From positions 930,001 to 994,000 of the forward strand of contig NZ_VCEK01000001.1 of the NCBI RefSeq assembly GCF_005862235.1: a stretch of DNA of 64,000 nt, in the 5' to 3' direction. Shown piece after piece: positions 18,085 to 26,141 of the stretch. Below the pieces are notes generated by a model that worked only from the letters and a program-made list of their open reading frames with translations, was not told where the DNA came from and did no database searches. The position numbers and the translations under genes are program-made. Each line of letters starts with the position of its first letter. The stretch's first letter is position 1. This DNA is from Saccharomonospora piscinae. Its GTDB lineage: Bacteria; Actinomycetota; Actinomycetes; Mycobacteriales; Pseudonocardiaceae.

Positions 18085-19542
18085 ATGACGTCACCGAGGT
18101 CAGCGCAGCCCGTCGTCGTCGACTGGGACACACCGGCCGCCACCTCCCGCACCGAACTCACCACCCACGTCTGGACCGCCCCGCCGCTGCGTCGCGGCTC
18201 GCCGATCCACGACAAGGCCTTCGCCGCGCTGCGGGACCTGAAGGCCAACCACGTCAGGCTGCTGCCGTGGTGGTCCTCCCCCAGGCTCTCCGTGCCCGAA
18301 CTCGACCCGCCTGCCGACGGCCGCACCTCGTGGGACTTCGGCAACCTCGACCCGTTCGTCGACGACTTCCTCGACTCGGCACAGGGGCGGCCGGTGGTGG
18401 CGAACTTCGCCACGATCCCCACCTGGATGTTCGACACTCCCGAGCCCGCGCGCCTCGCGGACGATCCCGCGGCGATCCACTGGAACTACGAGCAGGGCAC
18501 CGAGTTCCGCGACCCCACTTTGACCGAGGTGGCCGACCACTTCGAACGGATCGGCCGCTGGTACCTCGACGGCGGGTTCACCGACCAGTTCGGAGTGCGG
18601 CACGAGTCCGGCCGCCGTCACCGGTTCGACTACTGGGAGGTGCTCTGCGAGCCCGACATCGGCCACGAACTGTCTCCCGAGGTCTACACCCGCCTCTACG
18701 ACGAGGTGGTGCGGCGGTTGAGCCACCTCGATCCGGACATGAAGTTCGTCGGCCTGTCACTCTCACTGGTGGAGCTGAACCCCGAGTACTTCTGGCACTT
18801 CCTCGACCCGGCCAACCACAGGGAAGGCGTTCCACTCGACGCGATCTCCTACCACTTCTACGGGAGCCCGGAGCTGTTGAACCCGCTCGGCCCGGACGGC
18901 AACCTGCCGTTCGACCACTGGCGGTCCTCGTACTTCTCCCAGGCCGACGGCTTCCTGCGGCAGGTGCGGCTGATCGACTCGATCCGCCGCAGGCTCTCGC
19001 CGGGCACGAAGACCTTCATCAACGAGATCGGGACTTTCAACCCCGACGTGATGAACCCCGAGCCCGACGTCCCGGAGCAGTACTGGGCACTCGGCGGCGC
19101 GGTCGTCGCCTACCTGTTCTCCGAACTCACCCGGCTCGGCGTCGACCTGGTCGGGGTCGCCGAGTTCGTCGGCTACCCCGGCATGGTTCCCGGTGTGTCG
19201 ATGCTGGACTGGAACACCGGGGAACCGAACGCCCGCTACCAGGTGGTGAAACTGTTGCTGGAGCACTTCGACCCCGGCGACACCCTGCACACCACCGGCA
19301 TCGGCGGGCTGTGGTCACCCGAGTCGCGGTTCCACGCCCAGGCATTCACCACCACACACGGGCAGCGCAGGGTGCTGCTGGTCAACAAGTACGCCGAGCA
19401 CGTCGACGTCGAGCTTCCCGGAGCAGCGACGACAGCGCACGTCGACGCCGGGACCGGTGGCGCTCCAGCCGTCACCGACACGGTCTCCGGGGATACCATC
19501 ACGCTCGGACCGTTCGCGACCATGGTCGTCACGATGCGTTAG
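18085..19542 (+). CDS. GH39-like glycoside hydrolase (beta-xylosidase-like)
   Basis: 485 aa with a clan GH-A (beta/alpha)8 layout and a C-terminal beta domain. Acid/base Glu is expected in YWEVLCEPDIGHELSPE, and the nucleophile Glu in TFINEIGTF. The usual Asn before the acid/base Glu (N-E-P) is Cys here. Aromatic substrate-site segments such as ISYHFYGSPE and VLLVNKYAE (C-terminal domain) fit GH39. There is no signal peptide, so it is cytoplasmic. Followed 23 bp later by a TetR gene. Specificity is open; xylosidase is only the best-known activity of the family. Confidence 0.75.
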   Translation: MTSPRSAQPVVVDWDTPAATSRTELTTHVWTAPPLRRGSPIHDKAFAALRDLKANHVRLLPWWSSPRLSVPELDPPADGRTSWDFGNLDPFVDDFLDSAQGRPVVANFATIPTWMFDTPEPARLADDPAAIHWNYEQGTEFRDPTLTEVADHFERIGRWYLDGGFTDQFGVRHESGRRHRFDYWEVLCEPDIGHELSPEVYTRLYDEVVRRLSHLDPDMKFVGLSLSLVELNPEYFWHFLDPANHREGVPLDAISYHFYGSPELLNPLGPDGNLPFDHWRSSYFSQADGFLRQVRLIDSIRRRLSPGTKTFINEIGTFNPDVMNPEPDVPEQYWALGGAVVAYLFSELTRLGVDLVGVAEFVGYPGMVPGVSMLDWNTGEPNARYQVVKLLLEHFDPGDTLHTTGIGGLWSPESRFHAQAFTTTHGQRRVLLVNKYAEHVDVELPGAATTAHVDAGTGGAPAVTDTVSGDTITLGPFATMVVTMR

Positions 19543-19565
19543 AGCGCTCTGAGGAGGCGAGGGCA

Positions 19566-20159
19566 ATGGCCGGCACCCGCGCTCGCCGCACCGACGCCGA
19601 GCTGGTGGCGGCCGTCCGCGCCGCCGTCGTCGAGGAACTCGCCGAGGTCGGCCTCGGCAAGCTCACCATGGAAGGCATCGCGCATCGCGCGGGCACCGCG
19701 AAGACGTCGCTGTACCGGCGCTGGGACAGCCCGCAGGCGGTACTGCTCGACGCGTTGCGCGCGGAGTTCCCGCAGGAGCGGCCGAGGACGACGAGCGACG
19801 ACCTGCGGCAGGACCTGATCGAGGCGCTCGCGCTGATGGTGCGCTGGATGGCCACGCCCACGGCGCGGGCCGTCGCGTCGGTCCTCGCCGAGCGGGACCG
19901 CTACCCGGAACTCGCGGACGCGATCTACGCCCACGTCTTCGACTCCAAGGGCGGGCGCTTCACCAGCACCGTGTTGCGCCACTACGCCGACGCGGGCGCC
20001 CTCGATCCCGCGCTGCTCACCCCGGTGGTCGCCGACATCGGCGAAGCGCTCGTGCTCAAGCTCGCGTTCGACTCCGACGAGCTGCCGACCGAGCACACCC
20101 TCGCCGCGATCGTGGACCAGGCCATCCTGCCCGCGGTCGGTTTCCCGCCGATGCAGTAA
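19566..20159 (+). CDS. TetR/AcrR family regulator
   Basis: 197 aa from ATG 19566 with GAGGAGGCGAGGG upstream. The helix-turn-helix is KLTMEGIAHRAGTAKTSLYRRW; the C-terminal half fits the TetR_C_11-like type (VASVLAERDRYPELADAIY). It probably shares a transcript with the GH39-like gene, 23 bp upstream, and may act on the palindromes at 18011-18037. A very long open frame running through the previous gene in this phase is a codon-bias shadow. Confidence 0.88.
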   Translation: MAGTRARRTDAELVAAVRAAVVEELAEVGLGKLTMEGIAHRAGTAKTSLYRRWDSPQAVLLDALRAEFPQERPRTTSDDLRQDLIEALALMVRWMATPTARAVASVLAERDRYPELADAIYAHVFDSKGGRFTSTVLRHYADAGALDPALLTPVVADIGEALVLKLAFDSDELPTEHTLAAIVDQAILPAVGFPPMQ

Positions 20160-20200
20160 TGGCCACCCGGACCTGCGGACACCTCGCTATCCTCTCAAAG

Positions 20201-20232
20201 TATACACCGGTTGAATACACCGCGTGTATAGT
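20201..20232 (+). promoter_or_regulatory. PadR-type operator and promoter
   Basis: ATACAC-CGC-GTGTAT (20215-20229) is a perfect inverted repeat, with a third half-site TATACAC at 20201-20207. TATAGT (20227-20232) is a plausible -10 box inside the repeat. It lies 40 bp upstream of the PadR gene; PadR proteins commonly bind ATAC/GTAT-type palindromes and repress themselves. Confidence 0.6.
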
Positions 20233-20270
20233 GGTCGGCACCGGAAGCCGAACCAGAGAAGGGAGGGGTC

Positions 20271-20795
20271 ATGTCGGTCTCGCGCACACTGCTGGCGCTG
20301 CTCGAACCAGGACCACGACACGGCTACGACCTCAAACGCGCCTACGACGAGCAGTTCGCCCAGGGCAGGCAGCTCGCGTACGGCCAGGTCTACTCGACGC
20401 TGTCGCGCCTGCTGCGCAACGGCCTGGTCGAGGAGGCAGGCGTCGAGCACGGGGCGGGCCCGGACCGCAAGCGGTACACGATCACCGACGCCGGGGTCAC
20501 CGACGTCGAGTCGTGGCTGCGCACCGCGGAGAGCCCGGAGCCGTACCTGCAGAACACGCTCTACACCAAGGTGGTGCTGGCCCTGCTGTCCGGGCGCAGC
20601 GCCACCGAGGTGCTGGACACCCAGCGCTCGGCCCACCTCAAGATCATGCGCGAGCTCACCCGGCGCAAGAAGGACGGCGACCTCGCCGACCAGTTGATCT
20701 GCGATCACGCCCTGTTCCACCTGGAAGCCGACCTGCGCTGGCTGGAGCTCACCGCGGCCAGACTAGACGGGCTCGCGGAGGTGGTGCGCTCATGA
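20271..20795 (+). CDS. PadR-family transcriptional regulator
   Basis: 174 aa from ATG 20271 with AGGGAGGGG upstream. The winged helix matches PadR: LALLEPGPRHGYDLKRAYDEQF, then AYGQVYSTLSRLLRNGLVEEAG and the wing GPDRKRYTITDAG. The C-terminal helical domain (dimerisation) follows. It overlaps the ABC ATPase start by 4 bp. PadR regulators next to ABC exporters usually sense the exported compound; here the permease partner is wrecked. Confidence 0.92.
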   Translation: MSVSRTLLALLEPGPRHGYDLKRAYDEQFAQGRQLAYGQVYSTLSRLLRNGLVEEAGVEHGAGPDRKRYTITDAGVTDVESWLRTAESPEPYLQNTLYTKVVLALLSGRSATEVLDTQRSAHLKIMRELTRRKKDGDLADQLICDHALFHLEADLRWLELTAARLDGLAEVVRS

Positions 20796-21472
20796 CCGCT
20801 CCGTTGCTGTTCGGGCGACACCTGCACAAGGCGTTCGGTCCCACGCGGGCACTGCGCGGCGCCGACGTCAGCGTGAGCGCGGGCGAGGTACTCGCGATCA
20901 TGGGCCCGTCCGGCTCGGGCAAGTCCACCCTGCTGCACTGCATGGCCGGGATCGTCGCGCCCGACTCGGGCTCCATCGAGTACCGGGGCAGGGACCTGGG
21001 CTCGATGAACGACGCCGAGCGCAGTGCGTTGCGCCGCACCGAGTTCGGGTTCGTGTTCCAGTTCGGTCAGCTGGTGCCCGAGCTCACGTGCCTGGAGAAC
21101 GTGGCACTGCCGCTGCGGCTCTCCGGCGTCCGGCGCAAGGTCGCCGAAGCCAGGGCGCAGCAGTGGCTGGACCGCATCGAGGTGGGTGAACTCGGATCCC
21201 GCAGGCCCGGTGACGTCTCCGGCGGACAGGGTCAGCGGGTGGCCGTGGCCCGGGCACTGGTCGCCGACCCCACGGTCGTGTTCGCCGACGAGCCCACGGG
21301 TGCGCTCGACTCGCTCAACGGCGAGAAGGTGATGGAGCTGCTCACCGAGGCGGCCCGCGGCGCCAACGCCGCCGTCGTACTGGTGACCCACGAAGCACGG
21401 GTGGCGGCACACTCCGACCGCGAGATCGTCGTGCGCGACGGGCAGGCCACCGACCGGGAACTGGTCGCATGA
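20792..21472 (+). CDS. ABC transporter ATP-binding protein (MacB/LolD/FtsE-like)
   Basis: 226 aa from ATG 20792. Walker A GPSGSGKST, Q-loop in FQFGQLVPELT, signature VSGGQGQRVAVARAL, Walker B VVFADEPTGALDS, H-loop VLVTHEAR: all intact. ATPases of this class work with FtsX-type permeases with extracytoplasmic domains to expel lipids, peptides or antibiotics. The signature has Gly-Gln in place of the common Gly-Glu or Gly-Gln variants, so it is acceptable. It overlaps the permease remnant by 4 bp. Confidence 0.93.
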   Translation: MTAPLLFGRHLHKAFGPTRALRGADVSVSAGEVLAIMGPSGSGKSTLLHCMAGIVAPDSGSIEYRGRDLGSMNDAERSALRRTEFGFVFQFGQLVPELTCLENVALPLRLSGVRRKVAEARAQQWLDRIEVGELGSRRPGDVSGGQGQRVAVARALVADPTVVFADEPTGALDSLNGEKVMELLTEAARGANAAVVLVTHEARVAAHSDREIVVRDGQATDRELVA

Positions 21473-22368
21473 TCCGCGATCTCCTGCTGGGGCTCCGGCC
21501 GGCCGTCGGGAGTGCCGGATCTCGGGGCAGGCGCTGCTGCGGTTGTGCATGACCACGCTCGGCGTCGTTCGTGGTCGCACCGAGTGGGCCGGGCGCGCCG
21601 TTGTCTACGGGTTCGGTGTCGCGCCGGACGGTGGAACTCGCGACGTCACCATGACCGCACTCGCCTCGACCGTCGCGGTGATCATGCTATCCCTCTGCTG
21701 ATCTTCATCACGTCGGCGTCCCGCATCGCCGCGGCCGAATCGCTACTCGGGCGCGCCGGCCGGGCTCGTGCTGGGCGGTGGGCTCTTCCTCGCGCTACGG
21801 CCGCTGATCGCCGACGTGGACCTGTTCGGAGTGCGCCTCTTCGCTGAAACCTTCGTGCCGCCGTGGCCGCTGCTCGGGGCCGTGCAGAAGACCGTCGCCC
21901 GGCTGCGAGGCGGGTCGCCGTCCTGGCAGCTCGCCGTGCGGGGACTGCAACTGGAAAGCGGCACCGCCAGCCGCGTCGTCTCCGGCCTGGTCGTGGTGGT
22001 GGCCGGCGCGATCCTGATCCAGACACTGGTCGGCGCCCTCAGCTTGTCCGCTCCGCAGGGCAGTACGTGGAAGCCGGCGCCGACCGCTGGCCGCGCAGGC
22101 TGCGGCCGGGGTTCCGCTGTCGGTGCTGGCCCGTGGCTCGTTGTGGCAGAACGCGATTCCGGTGGGCGTGGGAATGGTGCTCGCGGTCGGGGCCGGAGTG
22201 GGAATCACGCTGCCGACCCTGCGCTACGGCGGCCTCGACTTCACCGTCGACGCCGGCCTCATCGGGACGGTGTGTGGCGCGGCGGTACTCGCCGTGCTCA
22301 CGGCCACGGCGGTCGCCCTGCCGCTGTTGCGCCAGGTGACCACGCTGGACGGCCTGCGGGCCGAGTAG
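21469..22368 (+). pseudogene. FtsX-type ABC permease, decayed
   Basis: Starts in the expected place (ATG 21469, overlapping the ATPase stop; MIRDLLLGLRPAVGS) and ends with a normal FtsX-type tail (VTTLDGLRAE, stop 22368), but it is broken. The frame is lost by about 21520, continues in another phase as ISGQALLRLCMTTLGV, jumps again near 21690 (PLLIFITSASRIAAAE), and shows membrane segments in a third phase from 21768 (LFLALRPLIADVDLFGVRLF). It then jumps to the phase of 22123-22368. About 900 bp remain of a gene normally over 2 kb, so there are large deletions as well as frameshifts. No functional permease is expected. Confidence 0.85.
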
Positions 22369-22398
22369 GACCACGCAAGTTCCCGTTCCTCGCGGTAG

Positions 22399-23149
22399 TC
22401 AGCCATGTGACTCGATGAGCCGGAATCCGGCGTCCCACTCACTCATCTTGAGCAGGTCCTGGTGGGCTTCGTCCCAGTCGCCGCTCTCAAGATCGCGACG
22501 TAGCCGGCGCACTCCCCTCTCGACAGCCTGTGAATCGGTCTGCGCCAGAGCGGAGCAAGCCTGTCGGATCCGCGGATCCAGGTAGGCGGCTGGTCGTCGC
22601 CAGTAGGCGGGGAACACGCCATCGGTGAAGTTCCACGGCAATGGCAGCGATGTGACGGTCTGGGCATCGAGTTCGCTGGCGATGTCGTCGGACGAGGGGC
22701 GGGAAAGTTCGAGTTCGGCGATTTCGGGCACGTACTCGCGAACGAACCAGAAATCCGTGTGCCAGGAGGTGTCGTAGGCGAGGACGACTCGAACCGGGGC
22801 CACTCGGCGCAATTCGGCGAGTCCGTGTCGCCAGTCGGGCCAATGGTGGACGGTCAGCACGGCCAGCACGGCGTCAACCGCCTGCTCGCGGAACGGTAGC
22901 GCTTCGGCGATCGCGCGAACGGCGGGGCCAGCGCCTCGCGGCCGCTGGTGAAATCATCTCCCACGACGGTTCAACAGCGATCACTGTCCGATCGCCGTCG
23001 GGCTCATATGAGCCAGTGCCAGCGCCCACGTTCACGATCGATCGAGCGTCGCCGAGTGCGGCGCAGATGGGTCTCATCCACCGTGGGTCTGTGCGTCGCC
23101 CCACGGAGTACCCCACGCCGATCTCGTCGTAAAGCTCCCTACGGACCAC
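22399..23149 (-). pseudogene. Class I methyltransferase with one frameshift
   Basis: Two ORFs form one SAM-methyltransferase. The 5' part from GTG 23149 has RSIVNVGAGTGSYEP (motif I) and VIAVEPSWEMIS (motif II). The 3' part reads ALPFREQAVDAVLAVLTVHHWPDW, the standard methyltransferase_11 continuation, down to the stop at 22399. The phases join if one base is removed near 22946-22950, where the coding strand reads TCACCAG and TCACAG would restore ISQRPRGAGPAVRAIAEALPF. It is either a real recent inactivation or a sequencing error. About 249 codons if repaired. Confidence 0.8.
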
Positions 23150-23183
23150 GTAGACACCCCCGGTAACTCGGCTTCTCCAAAGA

Positions 23184-23504
23184 CTAGCGCGAGGCGTCCC
23201 GCCTGCTAGGTAGCGAGGTCCTGGCGCGGCGATCGTCCCGAATGGACTCGTAACGAATCCAGTTCCCGAGCGCGCCGATCGCGACGAACGGCGCCGCGAT
23301 CCAGTACTGCCACCGATCGTAACCGGCGAAGACTCCGGCTCCTCCCAACGCGACGGCGAGCACCGTCAGTAACACCGCCGCGATCAGGAATGCTCGCCCT
23401 TCGCCCCGGGTGGGCGTCAGTTCCGAGTGGTCGGGTCCCCCCCCATCGGTCTGCGCACTCCCGGTCTCGACGCCGCGCCGACGCCGTCTAACCCAACGCC
23501 CCAC
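23184..23504 (-). CDS. Hypothetical membrane protein (possible 3' half)
   Basis: Up to 106 aa. Residues from about 37 onward form two hydrophobic segments (AFLIAAVLLTVLAVALGGAGV and YWIAAPFVAIGALGNWI) separated by FAGYDRWQ and followed by a basic tail. No family is recognised. The N-terminal 36 residues are Arg-rich and low in similarity to a normal start, and they overlap the end of the 23417-23680 ORF across a run of eight G on the coding strand. It may be the second half of a single four-helix protein. Confidence 0.5.
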   Translation of the reverse strand: MGRWVRRRRRGVETGSAQTDGGGPDHSELTPTRGEGRAFLIAAVLLTVLAVALGGAGVFAGYDRWQYWIAAPFVAIGALGNWIRYESIRDDRRARTSLPSRRDASR

Positions 23505-23680
23505 AGAATCATCGCGAGTGAGCCCGCCATTACCGTGTTCAGCAGCCGCAGCACCTCGAACCGGTCACCGGCAAGTGTCGCCACAAGCCAGAACAGCGAT
23601 ATCGACGTCCACAGCACCGGCAGCAACGGGCTTGCGCCTGTACGGCTGTCCGCTTTAGATCTCGCCACGGTGATCACCAT
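23417..23680 (-). CDS. Hypothetical membrane protein (possible 5' half)
   Basis: 87 aa with two hydrophobic stretches (PLLPVLWTSISLFWLVATLAG; RLLNTVMAGSLAMILWGVGL). It ends just after the G8 tract (23437-23444 on the plus strand). Adding one G would fuse it in frame to the 23184 ORF, giving about 160 aa with four predicted helices. No family recognised. Confidence 0.5.
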   Translation of the reverse strand: MVITVARSKADSRTGASPLLPVLWTSISLFWLVATLAGDRFEVLRLLNTVMAGSLAMILWGVGLDGVGAASRPGVRRPMGGDPTTRN

Positions 23681-23695
23681 GCCAGAGGATGAGTC

Positions 23696-24913
23696 TCACG
23701 CCACGGGCTCGCTCACGGGTGGGCGTTCGGCTTCGTACAGGACGAGAAAGTCCGCGACGAAGCAGGCGACCTCACCCGCAGCGGTGCGGCCGACCCAGGT
23801 GGGATAGACGCCGTCACCCCATCCACTGGGAAAGCCGACCAGTGTGGCGCCGGAGGCGGGGTCGGCCACCTGCGCCGCCGTGCCACCGGTCAGGCCGGCA
23901 AGCAACTCCTCGAACGTCTCCTCGAGCATCGCCTCCATCGCACCGAGAGCATCGGCGTCCACGAAGCAGGCAAGGCCCGCGTCCACACTGAAGCCATAGA
24001 AGCGTTCATCACTCAGCAGCAGCGGGTCTTGTCCCGGTCGGAGCGCCATTTCCCACGACACCACCCGCTCCGGCGTGATAACCAGCCTGGCCGCGGCCAC
24101 GCGTTCGTGGTCCGGTTCGTCGACGAATCGCACAACCGCCAGGTCCACCGGGTACTCGCCCGGTGCGGCGGTGACCGTGAACGGCTCGAGCAGGTCGGGC
24201 TGCAGCCATCCCGGGTCGGCTGCCACCACCCGGCCGCTGACCAGCCGGACGGTGCCGGCGCGGCGCACCTCCGTCTCGACCACACCGTCCGCGCTCGGCC
24301 AGCGCAGGCCCGGCTCGAAGAAGAGTTCCACGTTGCGCGGTTGCAGCGGAACGGCAGGCCGCCACGGCGGGCCGGCCGCTTCGTCCGGGGTGTCGTGGTG
24401 CCGTGTCTCGGTCGGCCACCCGAGCAGATCCGCCCACTCACCGAATCGGGGCGCGGGGAGGTGCAGTTCGTCGACCCGTTTCTGCTCGATGGTCTCCGAG
24501 GTGCCTTCGTCGGGGACACGGGTGCTGGTGCGAACCGTGCCGTCCGGCCTGGCCGCGGTCACCACGTGCCGGACCTGCTCTTCGTCGAACTCGGCCTGGT
24601 CCGGGTCCGTGTAGTCCCAGACGGTGGAGTGGAGGCAGAACAACCGGCCGTCGCCGAGGAGACGGAATTCGATCTCGCGATCCCGTCTTGCGGCCTGATC
24701 GAAGTGCCAGTACCGCGCGAAGCGGTGCGCCCAGGCAACTTCCAGTACCGCCTGCGGCGACTCCGTGCCCGGCGCGACGAAGGCAACGGCGTACTGCTCC
24801 CCACGATCGTCGCGCCCCCGGGCCGTGCCCGTGGTCAACCGTCCCACGATACGACGGGCTTCTCCGTCCCATCCTTCGCAATACACCACGTCCAGCGGCA
24901 CACGCACGTTCAT
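23696..24913 (-). CDS. DUF4241-domain protein
   Basis: 405 aa from ATG 24913. The C-terminal 200 residues fit DUF4241: EYPVDLAVVRFVDEPDHERVAAARLVI, SWEMALRPGQDPLLL, FYGFSVDAGLACFVDADAL, FPSGWGDGVYPTWVGR (shown in pieces). The N-terminal half (MNVRVPLDVVYCEGWDGEARR) is a separate, unrecognised region. DUF4241 proteins are often found near polymorphic-toxin and immunity genes, so an immunity-like or binding role is plausible, but no activity is established here. It is divergent from the SMI1-like gene. A longer frame to 25309 is rejected because it has no similarity upstream of this Met. Confidence 0.72.
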   Translation of the reverse strand: MNVRVPLDVVYCEGWDGEARRIVGRLTTGTARGRDDRGEQYAVAFVAPGTESPQAVLEVAWAHRFARYWHFDQAARRDREIEFRLLGDGRLFCLHSTVWDYTDPDQAEFDEEQVRHVVTAARPDGTVRTSTRVPDEGTSETIEQKRVDELHLPAPRFGEWADLLGWPTETRHHDTPDEAAGPPWRPAVPLQPRNVELFFEPGLRWPSADGVVETEVRRAGTVRLVSGRVVAADPGWLQPDLLEPFTVTAAPGEYPVDLAVVRFVDEPDHERVAAARLVITPERVVSWEMALRPGQDPLLLSDERFYGFSVDAGLACFVDADALGAMEAMLEETFEELLAGLTGGTAAQVADPASGATLVGFPSGWGDGVYPTWVGRTAAGEVACFVADFLVLYEAERPPVSEPVA

Positions 24914-25108
24914 GCTCCGCACCGTACGGCGCGCCACCGACACTTCCGGGAACGACCAGGCAGGACCAGGCCAGCAGATACGAGACGAGGTATCGACACA
25001 CAGCAATGCCGTTCCGGGGCCGCTGACCATCCGGCAGCCGACGATCAGAACGCGAGGAACTGAGGCGTCGGCACTGGCGGCTCGGCGAGGAGGGGTTACT
25101 GTTCCAGG

Positions 25109-25726
25109 GTGTTGAGCAGTGAAGGGGTTCGAATCGGAACGGAAGCCGCGCATCGTCTGCGGCGGAGGGGGTGCTGTGCGATTGGGCCAGGGCTGACGGA
25201 GGCGGAGTTCGCCCGCATCGAGCACGAGTTCGGGTTCGAGTTCGCCGACGATCATCGGGCCTTCCTTGCGGAAGGGTTGCCGCTGAACGGTCCTGTCGTC
25301 GAGGCGCACGGCGTGGACCGAACACGGAAGGCTCCCTGGCCGAACTGGCGCGATGGCGACCCAGATTCACTGCGTAAACGCCTCGCCTGGCCAGTCGATG
25401 GAGTGATCTTCGATGTCGAGCACAACGGGATGTGGCATCCTGCCTGGGGCGAGCGTCCATCTGGCCGTGACGAGGCGCTGGCGACGGCGCGACTTCATTT
25501 GGCGCAGGTGCCGAAACTGGTCCCGGTATACGGGCATCGGTACCTGCCTGCCGGACGGGGAACTTTTGGCCATCCGGTGCTTTCGATGTGGCAGACCGAC
25601 ATCATCTACTACGGCATGGACTTGACCGACTACCTTCATCAGGAGTTCGGCGGTTCGGGCATGGACAGAACAGACGAACGTTGGCAACCGCGGGCGACCG
25701 TGCCCTTCTGGCGAGACTTTCTCTGA
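25109..25726 (+). CDS. SMI1/KNR4-family protein
   Basis: 205 aa from GTG 25109. The N-terminal LTEAEFARIEHEFGFEFADDHRAFLAEGLP is the SMI1/KNR4 start pattern (helix, then acidic-aromatic, then a LP/GLP turn). Family members include many immunity proteins of contact-dependent and polymorphic toxins and also intracellular scaffold proteins. No toxin gene is seen in the window. The sequence looks less G/C-biased at third positions than the core genes, in keeping with the decayed accessory region around it. Confidence 0.72.
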   Translation: MLSSEGVRIGTEAAHRLRRRGCCAIGPGLTEAEFARIEHEFGFEFADDHRAFLAEGLPLNGPVVEAHGVDRTRKAPWPNWRDGDPDSLRKRLAWPVDGVIFDVEHNGMWHPAWGERPSGRDEALATARLHLAQVPKLVPVYGHRYLPAGRGTFGHPVLSMWQTDIIYYGMDLTDYLHQEFGGSGMDRTDERWQPRATVPFWRDFL

Positions 25727-25754
25727 TTACCGGACCCAGAAAGTCAGCCTGCGG

Positions 25755-25964
25755 ATGACCGCCTGCTTGGTGATCATCCGTCGCCTGATGGCGTCTCGAT
25801 CACACCGTGTCGGGGCCGCCTCGAACAAGAGAAGACACACACACAAGCTGCGGCATACGGCTGCCTCACTTGGCAAGCCTCTCCGCGACCGTGTTGAACG
25901 AGTGTCGGCCGCTGGCCGGTCAACACCAGCTCCGACACGACGAAGGGGCCGCCCACCTGCGTAG
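25755..25964 (+). mobile_element. Scar of a tyrosine recombinase (integrase) gene
   Basis: A 69-codon open frame containing HKLRHTAASL (25842-25871). This is nine of ten residues of the conserved H-x-L-R-H box of phage-type tyrosine integrases (commonly HDLRHTAASL). Nothing else of the catalytic domain survives: the downstream GHS and Tyr motifs are absent. It lies 16 bp from the 3' end of tRNA-Pro, the usual place for an integrase of an element inserted at a tRNA. Short motif, so chance cannot be excluded. Confidence 0.5.
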
Positions 25965-25973
25965 ACGGCCCCT
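25944..25973 (-). terminator. Terminator of tRNA-Pro
   Basis: Arms AGGGGCCG (25944-25951) and CGGCCCCT (25966-25973) form an 8-bp stem directly downstream of the tRNA on its own strand. Confidence 0.65.
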
Positions 25974-25979
25974 GTTCTG

Positions 25980-26053
<74 letters not shown>

Positions 26054-26141
26054 GCCATCACCACCTCGGTGGCGATGACAGAGAGCCTACCGCGCCTCCG
26101 TCCCGGCGCGCACGGGGGGTGGTGCCTCGTAGCGCTGCGCC

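Noticed and set aside
25118-25140. tRNA T-loop-like GGTTCGAATC, a possible attachment-site copy
   Set aside because: It does not match the T-arm of the neighbouring tRNA-Pro (GGTTCAAATC with different flanks) and lies inside the 5' end of the SMI1 gene.
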